Shown one piece after another: positions 26,284-38,096 of a DNA stretch of 64,000 bases. The stretch lies in NCBI GenBank assembly GCA_035771165.1, contig JAWNZC010000409.1, positions 744,001 to 808,000 of the forward strand, in the 5' to 3' direction. The position numbers and the translations under genes were made by a program. Positions within the stretch are counted from its first letter, which is position 1, and each line of letters opens with the position of its first letter. A model generated the notes under the pieces. The model did no database searches. It saw nothing but the letters and a program-made list of their open reading frames with translations, and was not told where the DNA came from. This DNA comes from Paragorgia papillata (taxonomy: Eukaryota > Cnidaria > Anthozoa > Scleralcyonacea > Coralliidae).

Positions 26284-26460
26284 CTACAACAGCCTACATA
26301 GCTCAGTGGTTGTAGCACTACACTAGAATCGCAGGGTCGCGGGTTCGATACCTAGTCAGAAGGCCTTGATGTTGCATTTTTCGCAACTGGTCCCGGTTTG
26401 GTCTTATAAGGCTCAAAATTTTCCTTCACCAAATTTACCCAGAACATCCAGTTATAATTA
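26284..26460 (+). mobile_element. tRNA-derived SINE
   Basis: An A box (tagctcagtgg) and a B box (ggttcgatacc) are spaced like a tRNA promoter. A body (agaaggccttgatgttgc, then caactggtcccgg) and a tail identical in content to the inverted-repeat arms follow. A true tRNA gene is unlikely because the acceptor stem does not close and the body continues. Confidence 0.65.
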
Positions 26461-26650
26461 ATCGAGCGAAAAAACTTTTACCTCTACCGTCTGCAATCAA
26501 GAACGATGAACTTGAGAAGTTAAAAGCAAAATATATATTTTATAAAATCCAAGGTACATCAATAATGAATATGAATATACAATGTTTATCTACCTTGTTC
26601 ATTGGTTTGTAAGCAGTTGCTTAGCCTTCTTTATTTTTTTAATATTTCAG

Positions 26651-29600
26651 AGTACTGGATTGGAAGAAGAAACAGGTTATGAATCTGTATGTATAAACTG
26701 ATCTTATGTTATGTTATGTAAAGTTCAGAATAAAGATCATTTATTTATGTGATTATATATGTGCCAACAGTATATGATTGCCAGTCCAATATCTAGGCAC
26801 TAATGTTTTAATTATAAGGCTGGACTGGGACCATAGTTAATATAATTATCTATGCTGGGACTAGTTGTGAAAAATACAACTTAAGGCCTTCTAGCTATAG
26901 GAGTTGAACCAGTACTCTCACCAGCTGAGCTACAGAAGTCATCCTGTTTGGTATAATAATATAATTATGATATTGATGGTAGTAATCCTAATTAATTGTA
27001 TACAAATACATGTATTATATAATTTATCTGTTGCCTTAATTATTTAGGAAAGCTCTGGTAAAATGACGGATTCATTAAAAAGAGAATGCTAGCCTCCGAC
27101 AAAAGTTAAAAAGAAAAGAGGAAGAAATTAAACACCTTCAAGGAGTTTTCAAGAATTTAGAATGTAAGATTTTCTGCTACACGTGTGTTCCTAGTATATT
27201 ATGTACCGGTCAGTTTGTGACTTCAACATCCCCCAGGCATACCCTGGGAACTTGACTCTAATTAAGCTTCTCCGGGGAGTGGGGAATTTGACATTGAATG
27301 CCTTTTGGGGGGGAATTTGCAGGAAGGTCGGGAATTTGAACTGGAAGTCTCAATTTTGGAACTTGTGTATTGTCAGGTTGGAATGCTTGCACTAGCTTTG
27401 ATCCCATCATGCCATTTTCTTTCCAATGTCTGCGCAATCCGTCAAAGGCTTTCATTTACATGACTTCTAAGATCAGTTCCCCAAATAAATGTCAAGACTC
27501 CTGAAGTTGAAATCGGTGCCAAACCTTTCAGACTGTTATGTGCATTTCTATAGACCATTCATATCTGTGAGTTCACGAGAGTGGCATTTAGTTCATATGG
27601 TAATGCAACAACTTCCTTATTGTCCTTAATTCGATCGTTCGGGGCAAAATCGCCTTGTCGCATCCTTTATCCTGATTTCTTGCCATCAGTTTTTTTCCAT
27701 AAAAAACAAATTACTTACAAAAAGCTTTAATTTATTAAGTACAAGGTGACCTTTCAATTTGTTGTTACCGTAGGGCATTAGGAACAAAAAAACATGTTTT
27801 AATCACCCAGGGAGATGGGAAGCGGGGAAAATTCAAATGGCAGTTGGTTGCCCAGGGGTGCATGTTGAGGTTTCAAATTGATCAGTTCATTACTGTGGAT
27901 TATCTGAAAAAATCTTTAAAAAATTGATAATCACAGCATTTTACCAGAGTATATCTTAAACTCATTAATAATTCATGAGATAACCAGCCAATTACAATAG
28001 TTCATTCAATCACCTGATTGAAGTTGGATACTCCAGTAAAGCCCAAGATATTAGATGAAAACCGGTGTTCATCTAATTCTTAAGATCTTAATTATCTAAT
28101 ATGCAAAATAAACAAGTTGCTGTAAAAATAAATTTTACACACATCATGAATAAAATCTCATGAGGGTTTATTTAAATTGTATTTTTCAATTGAAATCGCT
28201 CGATTGAGATGCCATATCAACAACTCGTTTATCGTGTTTCATCAGGGGGAATCCTAGCCTGCGAACCCAGACCTATTTTTCTGCTCCCTGGCGAAAACTA
28301 CGGTCTGCGAACCCGAGCCGAGATTTGATTTCCGTGACGTAATACCTTTTGTCTCGTGTTATCCAATCAAATTTGAAAATGTATTTAGCTAAAATTCCCC
28401 ACGCGTGGACTCACGCTCAACGAAGTCATTAGTCAAGGAAGGAGCACGAAATATTTGCAATTTTTGACAAGTATATTGTATAGTATTATATAACGATGAA
28501 CGGCACTCCACAGAAATTGTCACACCAGGCCGATACTTGTTTTCGTTGTCAAAAAACATTTCCCGCGACACGGGAGAAAATTATTTAACATTATCATGAT
28601 TATTGTCGAACCAGCCACTGCTATACTGGGCAGTGGGAAGCCACTCAGGATTTTATTTTCTTGAAGACGCAATAGTCATCAAAAAGGCATAGAGAAGAGG
28701 GGCTCTCTGTTTCCATTCTAGGCATAACTTTTCAAATTCAAAACTTGTTAACTCCTCCTTTGTTTTTACTCGGAGCGTGTCGTCGTGAATATAAGCCGTT
28801 AACTTCCAAAGTCAGAAGTCCAGGACGCATCGTTTCAACGTGTCATTCTTCAATACCGCTTTAGCAATTCCGTGGCAATTATCTGATGAGAGCCGTGAAC
28901 AATTGCTTTTCGGAGGACCACATGCAAAGTCATTCACCAGTTCTTTACGTATTGTTTTACTCGGATATTCTACAGTAAGATGAACTTTAGTCTCTTTCTT
29001 TTGCCTTGAGTTTCTGAAGCTGCTCGAACTGGTGAATGTGAGTTTCAGCTTTCTTTCTTAGCTTTCTTTTCTGGTTAGCTGTATTTATAAAGCCTGGTTT
29101 TCACTAGAGCATAAGCACAAGCATATATATGGCCATGATAAACAAAAGACCATACAAAGAAATGTAACTCCTGTGTATGCCGGTAAGGTATCTGACATTT
29201 TACCTGGAAACGTCAACAGTATAATAATTGTTGCAACTATAAACGCGACAATTGTTGTCGTTAATCCGCTGTAATGACATGTTTAATATAAAAGTTTCAC
29301 AGATAAACTATTTTTTGTTTTGTTTTTTCTTGAGCTGATGCTAGTTATGAAAGCTGTAATTTACCAATTTATATTTAATAGGACAAAGAATTATTTTTCT
29401 AATATAATTTTTTTTTTTAATATATTTTTCTCAACATTTTTGTCTTAAATATATTCACAACAACATAATAAGTCATAAAACATATTGCACTCTCAAGAAC
29501 AAAATTTGGAATCACATTTCAGCGAGTATAATATTTGCAGAGACTTCATGGTGTTGTTTACGATTTGTTGCAATTACGTACAATTGTTCTGAAATTGACA

Positions 29601-31925
29601 CATCTACTGCCACAGCTTTCACAGCCTTCTTGTATTATAAACGTCGCTGTGAACCATTTTCCGCCATATCATCTTTCATCACCTAGCCACAACTCTGGTT
29701 ATCCAAACACGATGGAAAACTCTCCGTTTAGCACCGCTTTCACTAGTCGATCGAACCGAACATTTGACGCGATTCGTTCAGCGATACGGCACTATATTAA
29801 AATCCCAATAGAATTAAGGCGACTGACTTGATCAGGCTTCGCTCGCCTGATAGTGAACCAAACACGAATGGCAATACCTTGAAATATTAGGGACTTCCCA
29901 AATCCAGTAGGCAAATTCAGGAAAAGATCCTTTCTCTCTTTGCCGACATATTTTATAGCAGGCTCTTGATGTTTATAAGCGCACTCTCGACACTTTCTGT
30001 CATTTCAGAAAGGAATTGGGAATTGTTTATTTATCTTCACTCCTTTGTTTCCACGCGTTTGCGTGTTTATCCCGCACAAATCCCGCGCGTTAGTTCCCTG
30101 TTTTTAAAAGGTAAATTGTGATTGGATAAAAAGGTATTACGTCACGGAAATCAAATCTCGGCTAGGTTCGCAGACCGTAGTTTTCGCCAGAGGGCGGAAA
30201 AATAGGTCTGGGTTCGCAGGCTAGGGGAATCCAAACACTCGAAAACATTAAAACCACATGTTTTCTCGTGTTTGGATCCCCTGATGAAACACTCAATATA
30301 TTACATGGTTAATGTTCCTTATTTAATCCTGGTTATTTTAATTGTTTACTGCAGATATGCCTTCATTACAAGATGTAGTAGTTGATTTAAAAAAAAAACA
30401 AGTGGAGCAACTGTGTCATCGGTCCAAGTCTTCAAGGTGCGAGTCTCCTACCTTGTCTGGTCTATCAACTCCCTCATCGTCACGGTCATCACCACTGCAT
30501 ACTTCACCATCTGTTTCTGCATCAGAATCAGATGTTGAAGCTGATCTTGTGAGTAACACTATTGCTATACATAGTTTGTTTTTTGTAATATAAAGAATAT
30601 CTTTGGCAACTGGACTGCTGTGTTCTAGCAATTTTTTCAATTTAAATGATTAAAGCCAAACAAAAAAATTGTGTTTCCAGTAAACCAAAATTTTTTGAGA
30701 TGTTGCTTTTTAAAAAAGGTATTTATTAAGTAGTTATGTCCAGAAATGTTACAAAGTGCATACCTATATCATCCTCACGAATTTAACATATTTGTCTTAT
30801 ATATCTTCTCAGTCAAAATTTCATTTCCATGGACTTTTACAAGTTAAAGTTACCAGTTGAAATGTCACAAGCGACACATCCATTTAACATGACTTTAGTA
30901 GAAGGAAATCCCTTCAGTTCGTAATCAAGCCAGTACATTAAATACTGAGAAAGACATGTTATTCTCTTTTGCAAACCATGTTTCTTTCCGGAATATCACA
31001 AATATGGAAAATCTCCCAGGATGATATAGGCACTTTAATAGTTCTACAATAGCTCATTTCTCGCGAAAGAACATTTATATTGTCATATCTTATGCTTCTG
31101 TACACTGTTTTTTTACTTTGTTCGACAGCTCATAGTTAAATATAAATAAAAATATAAACAGACTAATTTAATATAAGTGTTGGACAGAAAATTACGTTAA
31201 TATTCAGCTGCTGTTTTCTATTCAATTTTGATTTAATTGAGTGCTTATCCTACTGCTTGTCTTGTACTCAATGTCAAATTTAAAAAGGTGTTATGCTTAG
31301 CATTTGAGCTGCTGTGCAAACTCTAAAACTGCAGTATCTAGAGGTGTAGAATACTTAGCTTTTATTATTAATATTTCTAAACATTTTACTCAAATGTCTT
31401 TCATTTAAACTTATTTTTTGACTGGAGTTTCCATAATCTTTTCATAGTTACTTACATTTCTTCATAATTCCTTCACTATTTGCAGGTTACTTTATCTCCA
31501 AGCATCAAAATCACAAAGCCGCAAGCCCAGGTTTTGAAGGCAGAAACAAACCCAAAGGAGTTTGTTTATGCCATAATGTCCACATTGTGGAGCCGTGAGG
31601 TACTTTATAGGCATTCAGTTACTGGAAAGTCCTCGAATGCATACAAGGGTAAAGAGGCCAAACCCCAGCTTGACCCAGAGAAAGTTGACAGCATATGTGG
31701 TGAGAATTATTTTACATAAAACGCTTGAATTAGACTTAACTTTTAATTATACTACCTTGCAATAATAAGCTTTTCATTTTACTTCATATAGAACTTGCAT
31801 CAAAAAAATATGGGACCACTGTGGCTAATATTCGTCAAATCATGATTTCAAAAATAAACAATATTATAAAAGTGATAAGGGCGAAAGAGAGATTATGTGC
31901 AGATAAAAAAGATTTGAGCATTTAG
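26651..31925 (+). CDS. BEN-domain protein gene (five recognisable 3' exons; one frameshift)
   Basis: Five exons with GT..AG borders can be chained. 26651-26686 (36 nt, STGLEEETGYES). 27048-27163: begins ESSGKMTDSLKRE, then after a 2-nt loss NASLRQKLKRKEEEIKHLQG, a coiled coil. 30355-30548: 64 codons, Ser-rich with acidic end SASESDVEADL. 31486-31699: FVYAIMSTLWSREVLYRHSV then GKSSNAYKGKEAKPQLDPEK, the core of a BEN domain. 31792-31925: ELASKKYGTTVANIRQIM to the stop. Phases agree at every junction except inside exon two, which is shifted by two bases, so this may be a pseudogene or hold a sequence error. BEN domains bind DNA or chromatin in transcriptional regulators; coiled coil plus C-terminal BEN is a typical layout. 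Upstream exons and the start codon were not found. The last two exons are also copy 1 of the 2.24 kb array. Confidence 0.7.
26790..26945 (-). mobile_element. tRNA-derived SINE, opposite orientation
   Basis: On the minus strand there is an A box (tagctcagctgg), a B box (ggttcaactcc) and the same body landmark agaaggccttaagttg with caactagtccc. It is the same family as the copy at 26284, inserted in the BEN gene intron in the other orientation. Confidence 0.65.
27220..27890. mobile_element. Possible non-autonomous DNA element in BEN intron
   Basis: The left part (acttcaacatcccccaggca, then accctgggaac) and the reverse complement of the right part (acctcaacatgcacccctgg, then gcaac) look like imperfect terminal inverted repeats, with G/C-rich subterminal blocks in an otherwise AT-rich intron. 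No clear target duplication was found and no coding capacity is visible. Confidence 0.35.
28560..28935 (-). pseudogene. Decayed coding stretch carried inside the MULE-like element
   Basis: Minus-strand frames read LTSFEFEKLCLEWKQRAPLL with YAFLMTIASSRK, then a stop, then PEWLP, and in the next frame PSIAVAGSTII. Upstream is NDFACGPPKSNCSRL ending in another stop. This resembles a multi-copy uncharacterised cnidarian family as I remember it; no function is known to me. At least three stops or frame changes make it non-functional. Confidence 0.45.
29878..30003 (-). pseudogene. RecQ-like helicase first exon fragment inside the MULE-like element
   Basis: The minus strand starts ATG (MTESVESAL). 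After a one-base frame change it reads YKHQEPAIKYV and then LNLPTGFGKSLIFQ, a Walker A (helicase motif I) preceded by the linker usual for RecQ-type DEAD/DEAH helicases. The coding part ends at a GTATTG splice donor, as a captured genomic first exon would. No further helicase motifs follow inside the element, so it cannot be active. Confidence 0.65.
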
Positions 31926-32149
31926 TTTGTGTTTGATATTACTGTAGTCAGTGTTAAATAGCCATAGAGTAGGTAGTTTAATTTTTTAGTAGATTTCTTT
32001 TTATTATGCAAATAGTGTGTTCATGCCTCATTCATTAAATTCACAATGTAAATTTTTATCTGTTTAAAGAAGGTCTCAACCTACATGTATATCTCTGTGT
32101 TCAGAATTTTAATGCAGCCTATTAACTGAGTGAATATCGCTTAGAATTC

Positions 32150-32350
32150 TCAATATTCTCCAGAATATTCTATAGAATATTGTATGGAATAAGTCTCAAT
32201 ATCTAATCGAATATTATAATGCATATTCTATAGAATATTCTACGGAATATTCTAACGAATTTTCTGTGGATATAAGTCCCAATATCTCATTGAATATTCT
32301 AAAGAATATTCTATTGAATATTCAATACAATATTCTATGGAATATTTTCG
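32150..32350. repeat. Palindromic GAATATTC block in each 2.24 kb unit
   Basis: Repeated palindromes of the agaatattctatagaatat type occur here, ending ggaatattttcgtaaggg. Versions at 34380-34600, 38760-38975, 40995-41225, 43250-43470, 45490-45710 and 47735-47960 show point changes; unit 3 has a rearranged version. Some minus-strand frames here (for example 34469-34675) are by-products of the repeat. Confidence 0.75.
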
Positions 32351-32468
32351 TAAGGGATATTGATTCGGCAGTGGCGATTATTTGTGATTCGTTTGGGGTA
32401 CTAGTGCATGCATAGATTGTGTTTAAGGCCAAAACGTAGAATAGTTTCTTCTTCGTGTGTTAAAGTAT

Positions 32469-32723
32469 CACCCGAATTCAGAAATCTATAACCATATCAC
32501 ATCCTGTGAACACTTTCAACATATAAAAACTCTGATATAACTCTCTCCGGACACAGACGCGACTATAAACTGTAATTTATATCAACCAATTCTTAATAAT
32601 TGTAAAATAATAGATAAAGCCAATCACTGGTCATTGTTGCTTTTTAAAGAATCCCTCGTCTTCCGTCGACAAAAGCCGGATCGCTTAACCATGGAACTAA
32701 CCTCTGGATAATTAGTAATCTTC
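32469..32723 (+). pseudogene. Penelope-like element C-terminal coding remnant (unit 1; one per unit)
   Basis: The frame reads LKYHPNSEIY, then HITSCEHFQHIKTL, NNCKIIDKADHWSLLLFKE and RRQKPD. I recognise this as the region downstream of the GIY-YIG nuclease in Penelope-like elements. A final one-base shift replaces the expected LNHGTNL ending. Unit 1 also has an in-frame TAA. Uninterrupted equivalents lie at 34700-34954, 39080-39334, 41325-41579, 43570-43824, 45814-46068 and 48057-48311. Unit 3 (near 36850-37107) has an extra A, and the last copy (50415-50623) is cut by the hAT-like element. Confidence 0.7.
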
Positions 32724-32789
32724 TAGCAATATCTAACTAGATATATCTCATATTTCTTCACCTATAGATATCACTGTAACCGGCACAAC

Positions 32790-32850
32790 CAGTAGCATTC
32801 CTGATGATGCTTACAATTTAGTCGAAACCTTGCATCACTAATAAAATGTT
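32790..32850 (+). other. Hammerhead-like core string after the Penelope-like remnant (each 2.24 kb unit)
   Basis: CTGATGA (32801-32807) is followed, 16 nt later, by GAAAC, about 80 nt after the coding remnant, which is the expected position for a hammerhead in these elements. In the last copy (51247) the space between them can pair GACT with AGTC as stem II. I could not find a matching stem III with a cleavage site, so at best it is a decayed ribozyme. Confidence 0.35.
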
Positions 32851-33716
32851 TACCATCTTCGGAGTTACCCCTGTTTTGTATTTTATCAAAATTCTCAGTG
32901 GTTCCCGTAATTTTTAATTGTTTAATATGTTAATTGTTCTTTTGCTTTAACCTTGATCACGTATTATATAGCTCAAGGGAAACTGTAAAATATCTTCGGA
33001 AAGAATGGTGCTTACTAAATTAGTTTAGAAGTGTTGAAAATAATATTTTTATGTAAAATATGTAGTTAATAAAGAGCGTGTAGGATCATATAATATCAAT
33101 AGATATAAACGGACTGTGAGTGTTACCAAACAGGAAATTACGGTTAATATCTTCCTACACTATTTCCTCAGTATAAACAGTCTTTATTTACACGTAGACA
33201 CTATATATAGTGTATTAATTGTTTTTTTTGGTTTAACCTTGATTACGTATGATATAGGTCAAGGGAACATGCAAAATATCTTCGGGAAGAATGATGCTTA
33301 CTCAGTAAATTGTTTGGGAATAATATTTTTATGAAAAATATATAATTAATAAAAAGCATATAGAATCATATAATATATAAAAATATAAACAGACTAATTT
33401 AATATAAGTGTTGGACAGAAAATTACGTTAATATTCAGCTGCTGTTTTCTATTCAATTTTGATTTAATTGAGTGCTTATCCTAGTGCTTGTCTTGTACTC
33501 AATGTCAAATTAATAAAGGTGTTATGCTTATCATTTGAGCTGCTATGCAAACTCTAAAACTGCAGGATCTAGAGGTGTAGAATACTTAGCTTTTATTATT
33601 AATATTTATAAACATTTTACTCAAATGTCTTTCATTTAAACTTATTTTTTGACTGGAGTTTCCTTAATCTCTTCTTAGTTACTTACATTTCTTCATAATT
33701 CCTTCATTATTTGCAG

Positions 33717-34155
33717 GTTACTTTATCTCCAAGCATCAAAATCACAAAGCCGCAAGCCCAGGTTTTGAAGGCAGAAACAAACCCAAAGGAGTTTGTTTAT
33801 GCCATAATGTCATGTTGTGGAGCCGTGAGGTACTTTATAGGCATTCAGTTACTGGAAAGTCCTCGAATACATACAAGGGTAAAGAGGCCAAACCCCAGCT
33901 TGACCCAGAGAAAGTTGACAGCATATGTGGTGAGAATTATTTTACATAAAACGCTTGAATTAGACTTAACTTTTAATTATACTACCTTGCAATAATAAGC
34001 TTTTCATTTTACTTCATATAGAACTTGCATCAAAAAAATATGGGACCACTGTGGCTAATATTCGTCAAATCATGATTTCAAAAATAAACAATATTATAAA
34101 AGTGATAAGGGCGAAAGAGAGATTATGTGCAGATAAAAAAGATTTGAGCATTTAG
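33717..34155 (+). pseudogene. BEN exons B and C, array copy 2 (frameshifted)
   Basis: Exon B (33717-33929) reads in frame to FVYAIMS. It then lacks one base (tcatgttgtgg against tccacattgtgg in unit 1), so the BEN core is read out of frame. The splice sites and exon C (34022-34155) are preserved. Confidence 0.85.
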
Positions 34156-35960
34156 TTTGTGTTTGATATTACTGTAGTCAGTGTTAAATAGGCATAGAGT
34201 AGGTAGTTTAATTATTTAGTAGATTTCTTTTTATTATGCAAATAGTGTGTTCATGCTTCATTCATTAAATTCACCATGTAAATTTTTATCTGTTTAAAGA
34301 AAGTCTCAACCTACATGTATATCTCTGTGTTCAGAATTTTAATGCCGCCTGTTAACTGAGTGAATATCGCTTAGAATTCTCAATATTCTCCAGAATATTC
34401 TATAGAATATTCTATGGAATAAGTCTCAATATCTAATCGAATATTATAATGCATATTCTATAGAATATTCAATAGAATATTCTACGGAATATTCTAACGA
34501 ATTTTCTGTGGATATATAAGTCCCAATATCTCATTGAATATTCTAAAGAATATTCTATTGAATATTCAATACAATATTCTATGGAATATTTTCGTAAGGG
34601 TATTGATTCGGCAGTGGCGATTATTTGTGATTCGTTTGGGGTACTAGTGCATGCATAGATTGTGTTTAAGGCCAAAACGTAGAATAGTTTCTTCTTCGTG
34701 TGTTAAAGTATCACCCGAATTCAGAAATATATAAGCATATCACATCCTGTGAACACTTTCAACATATAAAAACTCTGATAGAACTCTCTCCGGACACAGA
34801 CGCGACTATAAACTGTAATTTATATCAACCAATTCTTAATAATTGTAAAATAATAGATAAAGCCGATCACTGGTCATTGTTGCTTTTTAAAGAACCCCTC
34901 GTCTTCCGTCGACAAAAGCCGGATCGCTTAACCATGGAACTAACCTCTGGATAATTAGTAATCTTCTAGCAATATCTAACTAGATATATCTCATATTTCT
35001 TCACCTATAGATATCACTGTAACCGGCACAACCAGTAGCATTCCTGATGATGCTTACAATTTAGTCGAAAACCTTGCATCACTAATAAAATGTTTTACCA
35101 TCTTCGGAGTTACCCCTGTTTTGTATTTTATCAAAATTCTCAGTGGTTCCCGTAATTTTTAATTGTTTAATATGTTAATTGTTCTTTTGCTTTAACCTTG
35201 ATCACGTATTATATAGCTCAAGGGAAACTGTAAAATATCTTCGGAAAGAATGGTGCTTACTAAATTAGTTTAGAAGTGTTGAAAATAATATTTTTATGTA
35301 AAATATGTAGTTAATAAAGAGCGTGTAGGATCATATAATATCAATAGATATAAACGGACTGTGAGTGTTACCAAACAGGAAATTACGGTTAATATCTTCC
35401 TACACTATTTCCTCAGTTAAACAGTCTTTATTTACACGTAGACACTATATATAGTGTATTAATTGTTTTTTTTGGTTTAACCTTGATTACGTATGATATA
35501 GGTCAAGGGAACATGCAAAATATCTTCGGAAAGAATGATGCTTACTCAGTAAATTGTTTGGGAATAATATTTTTATGAAAAATATATAATTAATAAAAAG
35601 CATATAGAATCATATAATATATAAAAATATAAACAGACTAATTTAATATAAGTGTTGGACAGAAAATTACGTTAATATTCAGCTGCTGTTTTCTATTCAA
35701 TTTTGATTTAATTGAGTGCTTATCCTAGTGCTTGTCTTGTACTCAATGTCAAATTAATAAAGGTGTTATGCTTATCATTTGAGCTGCTATGCAAACTCTA
35801 AAACTGCAGGATCTAGAGGTGTAGAATACTTAGCTTTTATTATTAATATTTATAAACATTTTACTCAAATGTCTTTCATTTAAACTTATTTTTTGACTGG
35901 AGTTTCCTTAATCTCTTCTTAGTTACTTACATTTCTTCATAATTCCTTCATTATTTGCAG

Positions 35961-36400
35961 GTTACTTTATCTCCAAGCATCAAAATCACAAAGCCGCAAG
36001 CCCAGGTTTTGAAGGCAGAAACAAACCCAAAGGAGTTTGTTTATGCCATAATGTCATGTTGTGGAGCCGTGAGGTACTTTATAGGCATTCAGTTACTGGG
36101 AAAGTCCTCGAATACATACAAGGGTAAAGAGGCCAAACCCCAGCTTGACCCAGAGAAAGTTGACAGCATATGTGGTGAGAATTATTTTACATAAAACGCT
36201 TGAATTAGACTTAACTTTTAATTATACTACCTTGCAATAATAAGCTTTTCATTTTACTTCATATAGAACTTGCATCAAAAAAATATGGGACCACTGTGGC
36301 TAATATTCGTCAAATCATGATTTCAAAAATAAACAATATTATAAAAGTGATAAGGGCGAAAGAGAGATTATGTGCAGATAAAAAAGATTTGAGCATTTAG
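35961..36400 (+). pseudogene. BEN exons B and C, array copy 3 (frame restored downstream)
   Basis: The shared one-base loss after FVYAIMS is present. An extra G in ttactgggaaag then restores the frame, giving GKSSNTYKGKEAKPQLDPEK. Only about 14 residues between the two changes are altered. The restoring base extends a G run, so an assembly error is possible. This unit also has a ~100-bp deletion in the palindromic block near 36470-36790. Confidence 0.8.
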
Positions 36401-38096
36401 TTTGTGTTTGATATTACTGTAGTCAGTGTTAAATAGGCATAGAGTAGGTAGTTTAATTATTTAGTAGATTTTTTTTTATTATAGCTTCATTCATTAAATT
36501 CACCATGTAAATTTTTATCTGTTTAAAAAAGTCTCAACCTACATGTATATCTCTGTGTTCCAGAATTTTAATGCCGCCTGTTAACTGAGTGAATATCGCT
36601 TAGAATTCTCAATATTCTCCAGAATATTCTATAGAATATTCTATGGAATAAGTCTCAATATCTAATCGAATATTATAATGCATATTCTATAGAATATTCA
36701 ATAGAATATTCAATAGAATATTCTACAAAATATATATATATTCAAAGATATTCTATTATATAATGAATATTCTATATATTTTCATATTATTTTATTCATT
36801 TACTGCATAGATTGTGTTTAAGGCCAAAACGTAGAATAGTTTCTTCTTCGTGTGTTAAAGTATCACCCGAATTCAGAAATATATAAGCATATCACATCCT
36901 GTGAACACTTTCAACATATAAAAACTCTGATAGAACTCTCTCCGGACACAGACGCGACTATAAACTGTAATTTATATCAACCAATTCTTAATAATTGTAA
37001 AAATAATAGATAAAGCCGATCACTGGTCATTGTTGCTTTTTAAAGAACCCCTCGTCTTCCGTCGACAAAAGCCGGATCGCTTAACCATGGAACTAACCTC
37101 TGGATAATTAGTAATCTTCTAGCAATATCTAACTAGATATATCTCATATTTCTTCCTAGATATCACTGTAACCGGCACAACCAGTAGCATTCCTGATGAC
37201 AATTTTACACTTGCATCACTAATAAAATGTTTACCATCTTCGGAGTTACCCCTGTTTTGTATTTTATCAATATTCTCAGTGGTTCCCGTAATTTTTTAAT
37301 TGTTTAATATGTTAATTGTTCTTTTGCTTTAACCTTGATCACGTATTATATAGCTCAAGGGAAACTGTAAAATATCTTCGGAAAAGAATGGTGCTTACTA
37401 AATTAGTTTAGAAGTGTTGAAAATAATATTTTTATGTAAAATATGTAGTTAATAAAGAGCGTGTAGGATCATATAATATCAATAGATATAAACGGACTGT
37501 GAGTGTTACCAAACAGGAAATTACGGTTAATATCTTCCTACACTATTTCCTCAGTATAAACAGTCTTTATTTACACGTAGACACTATATATATTAATTAA
37601 TTGTTTTTTTTGGTTTAACCTTGATTACGTATGATATAGGTCAAGGGAACATGCAAAATATCTTCGGGAAGAATGATGCTTACTCAGTAAATTGTTTGGG
37701 AATAATATTTTTATGAAAAATATATAATTAATAAAAAGCATATAGAATCATATAATATATAAAAATATAAACAGACTAATTTAATATAAGTGTTGGACAG
37801 AAAAATTACGTTAATATTCAGCTGCTGTTTTCTATTCAATTTTGATTTAATTGAGTGCTTATCCTAGTGCTTGTCTTGTACTCAATGTCAAATTAATAAA
37901 GGTGTTATGCTTATCATTTGAGCTGCTATGCAAACTCTAAAACTGCAGGATCTAGAGGTGTAGAATACTTAGCTTTTATTATTAATATTTATATTTTACT
38001 CAACATGTCTTTCATTTAAACTTATTTTTTGACTGGAGTTTCCTTAATCTCTTCTTAGTTACTTACATTTCTTCATAATTCCTTCATTATTTGCAG

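Larger units (their letters stand above)
28255..30223. mobile_element. MULE-like element (1969 bp) with long TIRs and 9-bp target duplication
   Basis: Terminal inverted repeats of ~115 bp start TAGCCTGCGAACCCAGACC and end in its complement. The flanks are a perfect 9-bp direct repeat, GGGGAATCC (28246-28254 and 30224-30232). Long TIRs plus a 9-bp duplication are the usual signature of Mutator-like elements. Inside there is no recognisable transposase. Instead the minus strand carries a helicase first exon (29878-30003) and a decayed coding stretch (28560-28935). The whole lies within the third recognised intron of the BEN gene. Confidence 0.75.
27955..30300. mobile_element. Palindromic MITE-like host element, split by the MULE-like insertion
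   Basis: Left of the insertion the sequence reads atcgtgtttcatcagggg. Right of it comes aatccaaacactcg, then tctcgtgtttggatcccctg atgaaacac in inverse. Removing the insertion and one target copy restores a near palindrome around gtgtttcatcaggggaatcc, so the inserted element landed in an older hairpin-type repeat. The left part also carries ctcattaataattcatgag, shared with the repeats near 56525 and 62310. Confidence 0.5.
31148..33378 (+). repeat. 2.24 kb array unit 1 (contains the gene's own last exons)
   Basis: BEN exons B (31486-31699) and C (31792-31925) are in frame here. It differs from the interior units at many intron positions (cttcactattt instead of cttcattattt before the acceptor, for example). 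Its Penelope-like remnant at 32469-32723 has a TAA in frame (gatataactc instead of gatagaactc). Confidence 0.93.

Noticed and set aside
26284..26360. Functional tRNA gene
   Set aside because: A and B boxes are present, but the acceptor and anticodon stems do not fold convincingly and a SINE body and tail follow.
33116..33334. 72-codon plus-strand frame recurring in the 2.24 kb units
   Set aside because: It is AT-rich subrepeat sequence with no domain. The frame is kept only because units are copies and it uses a non-ATG start.
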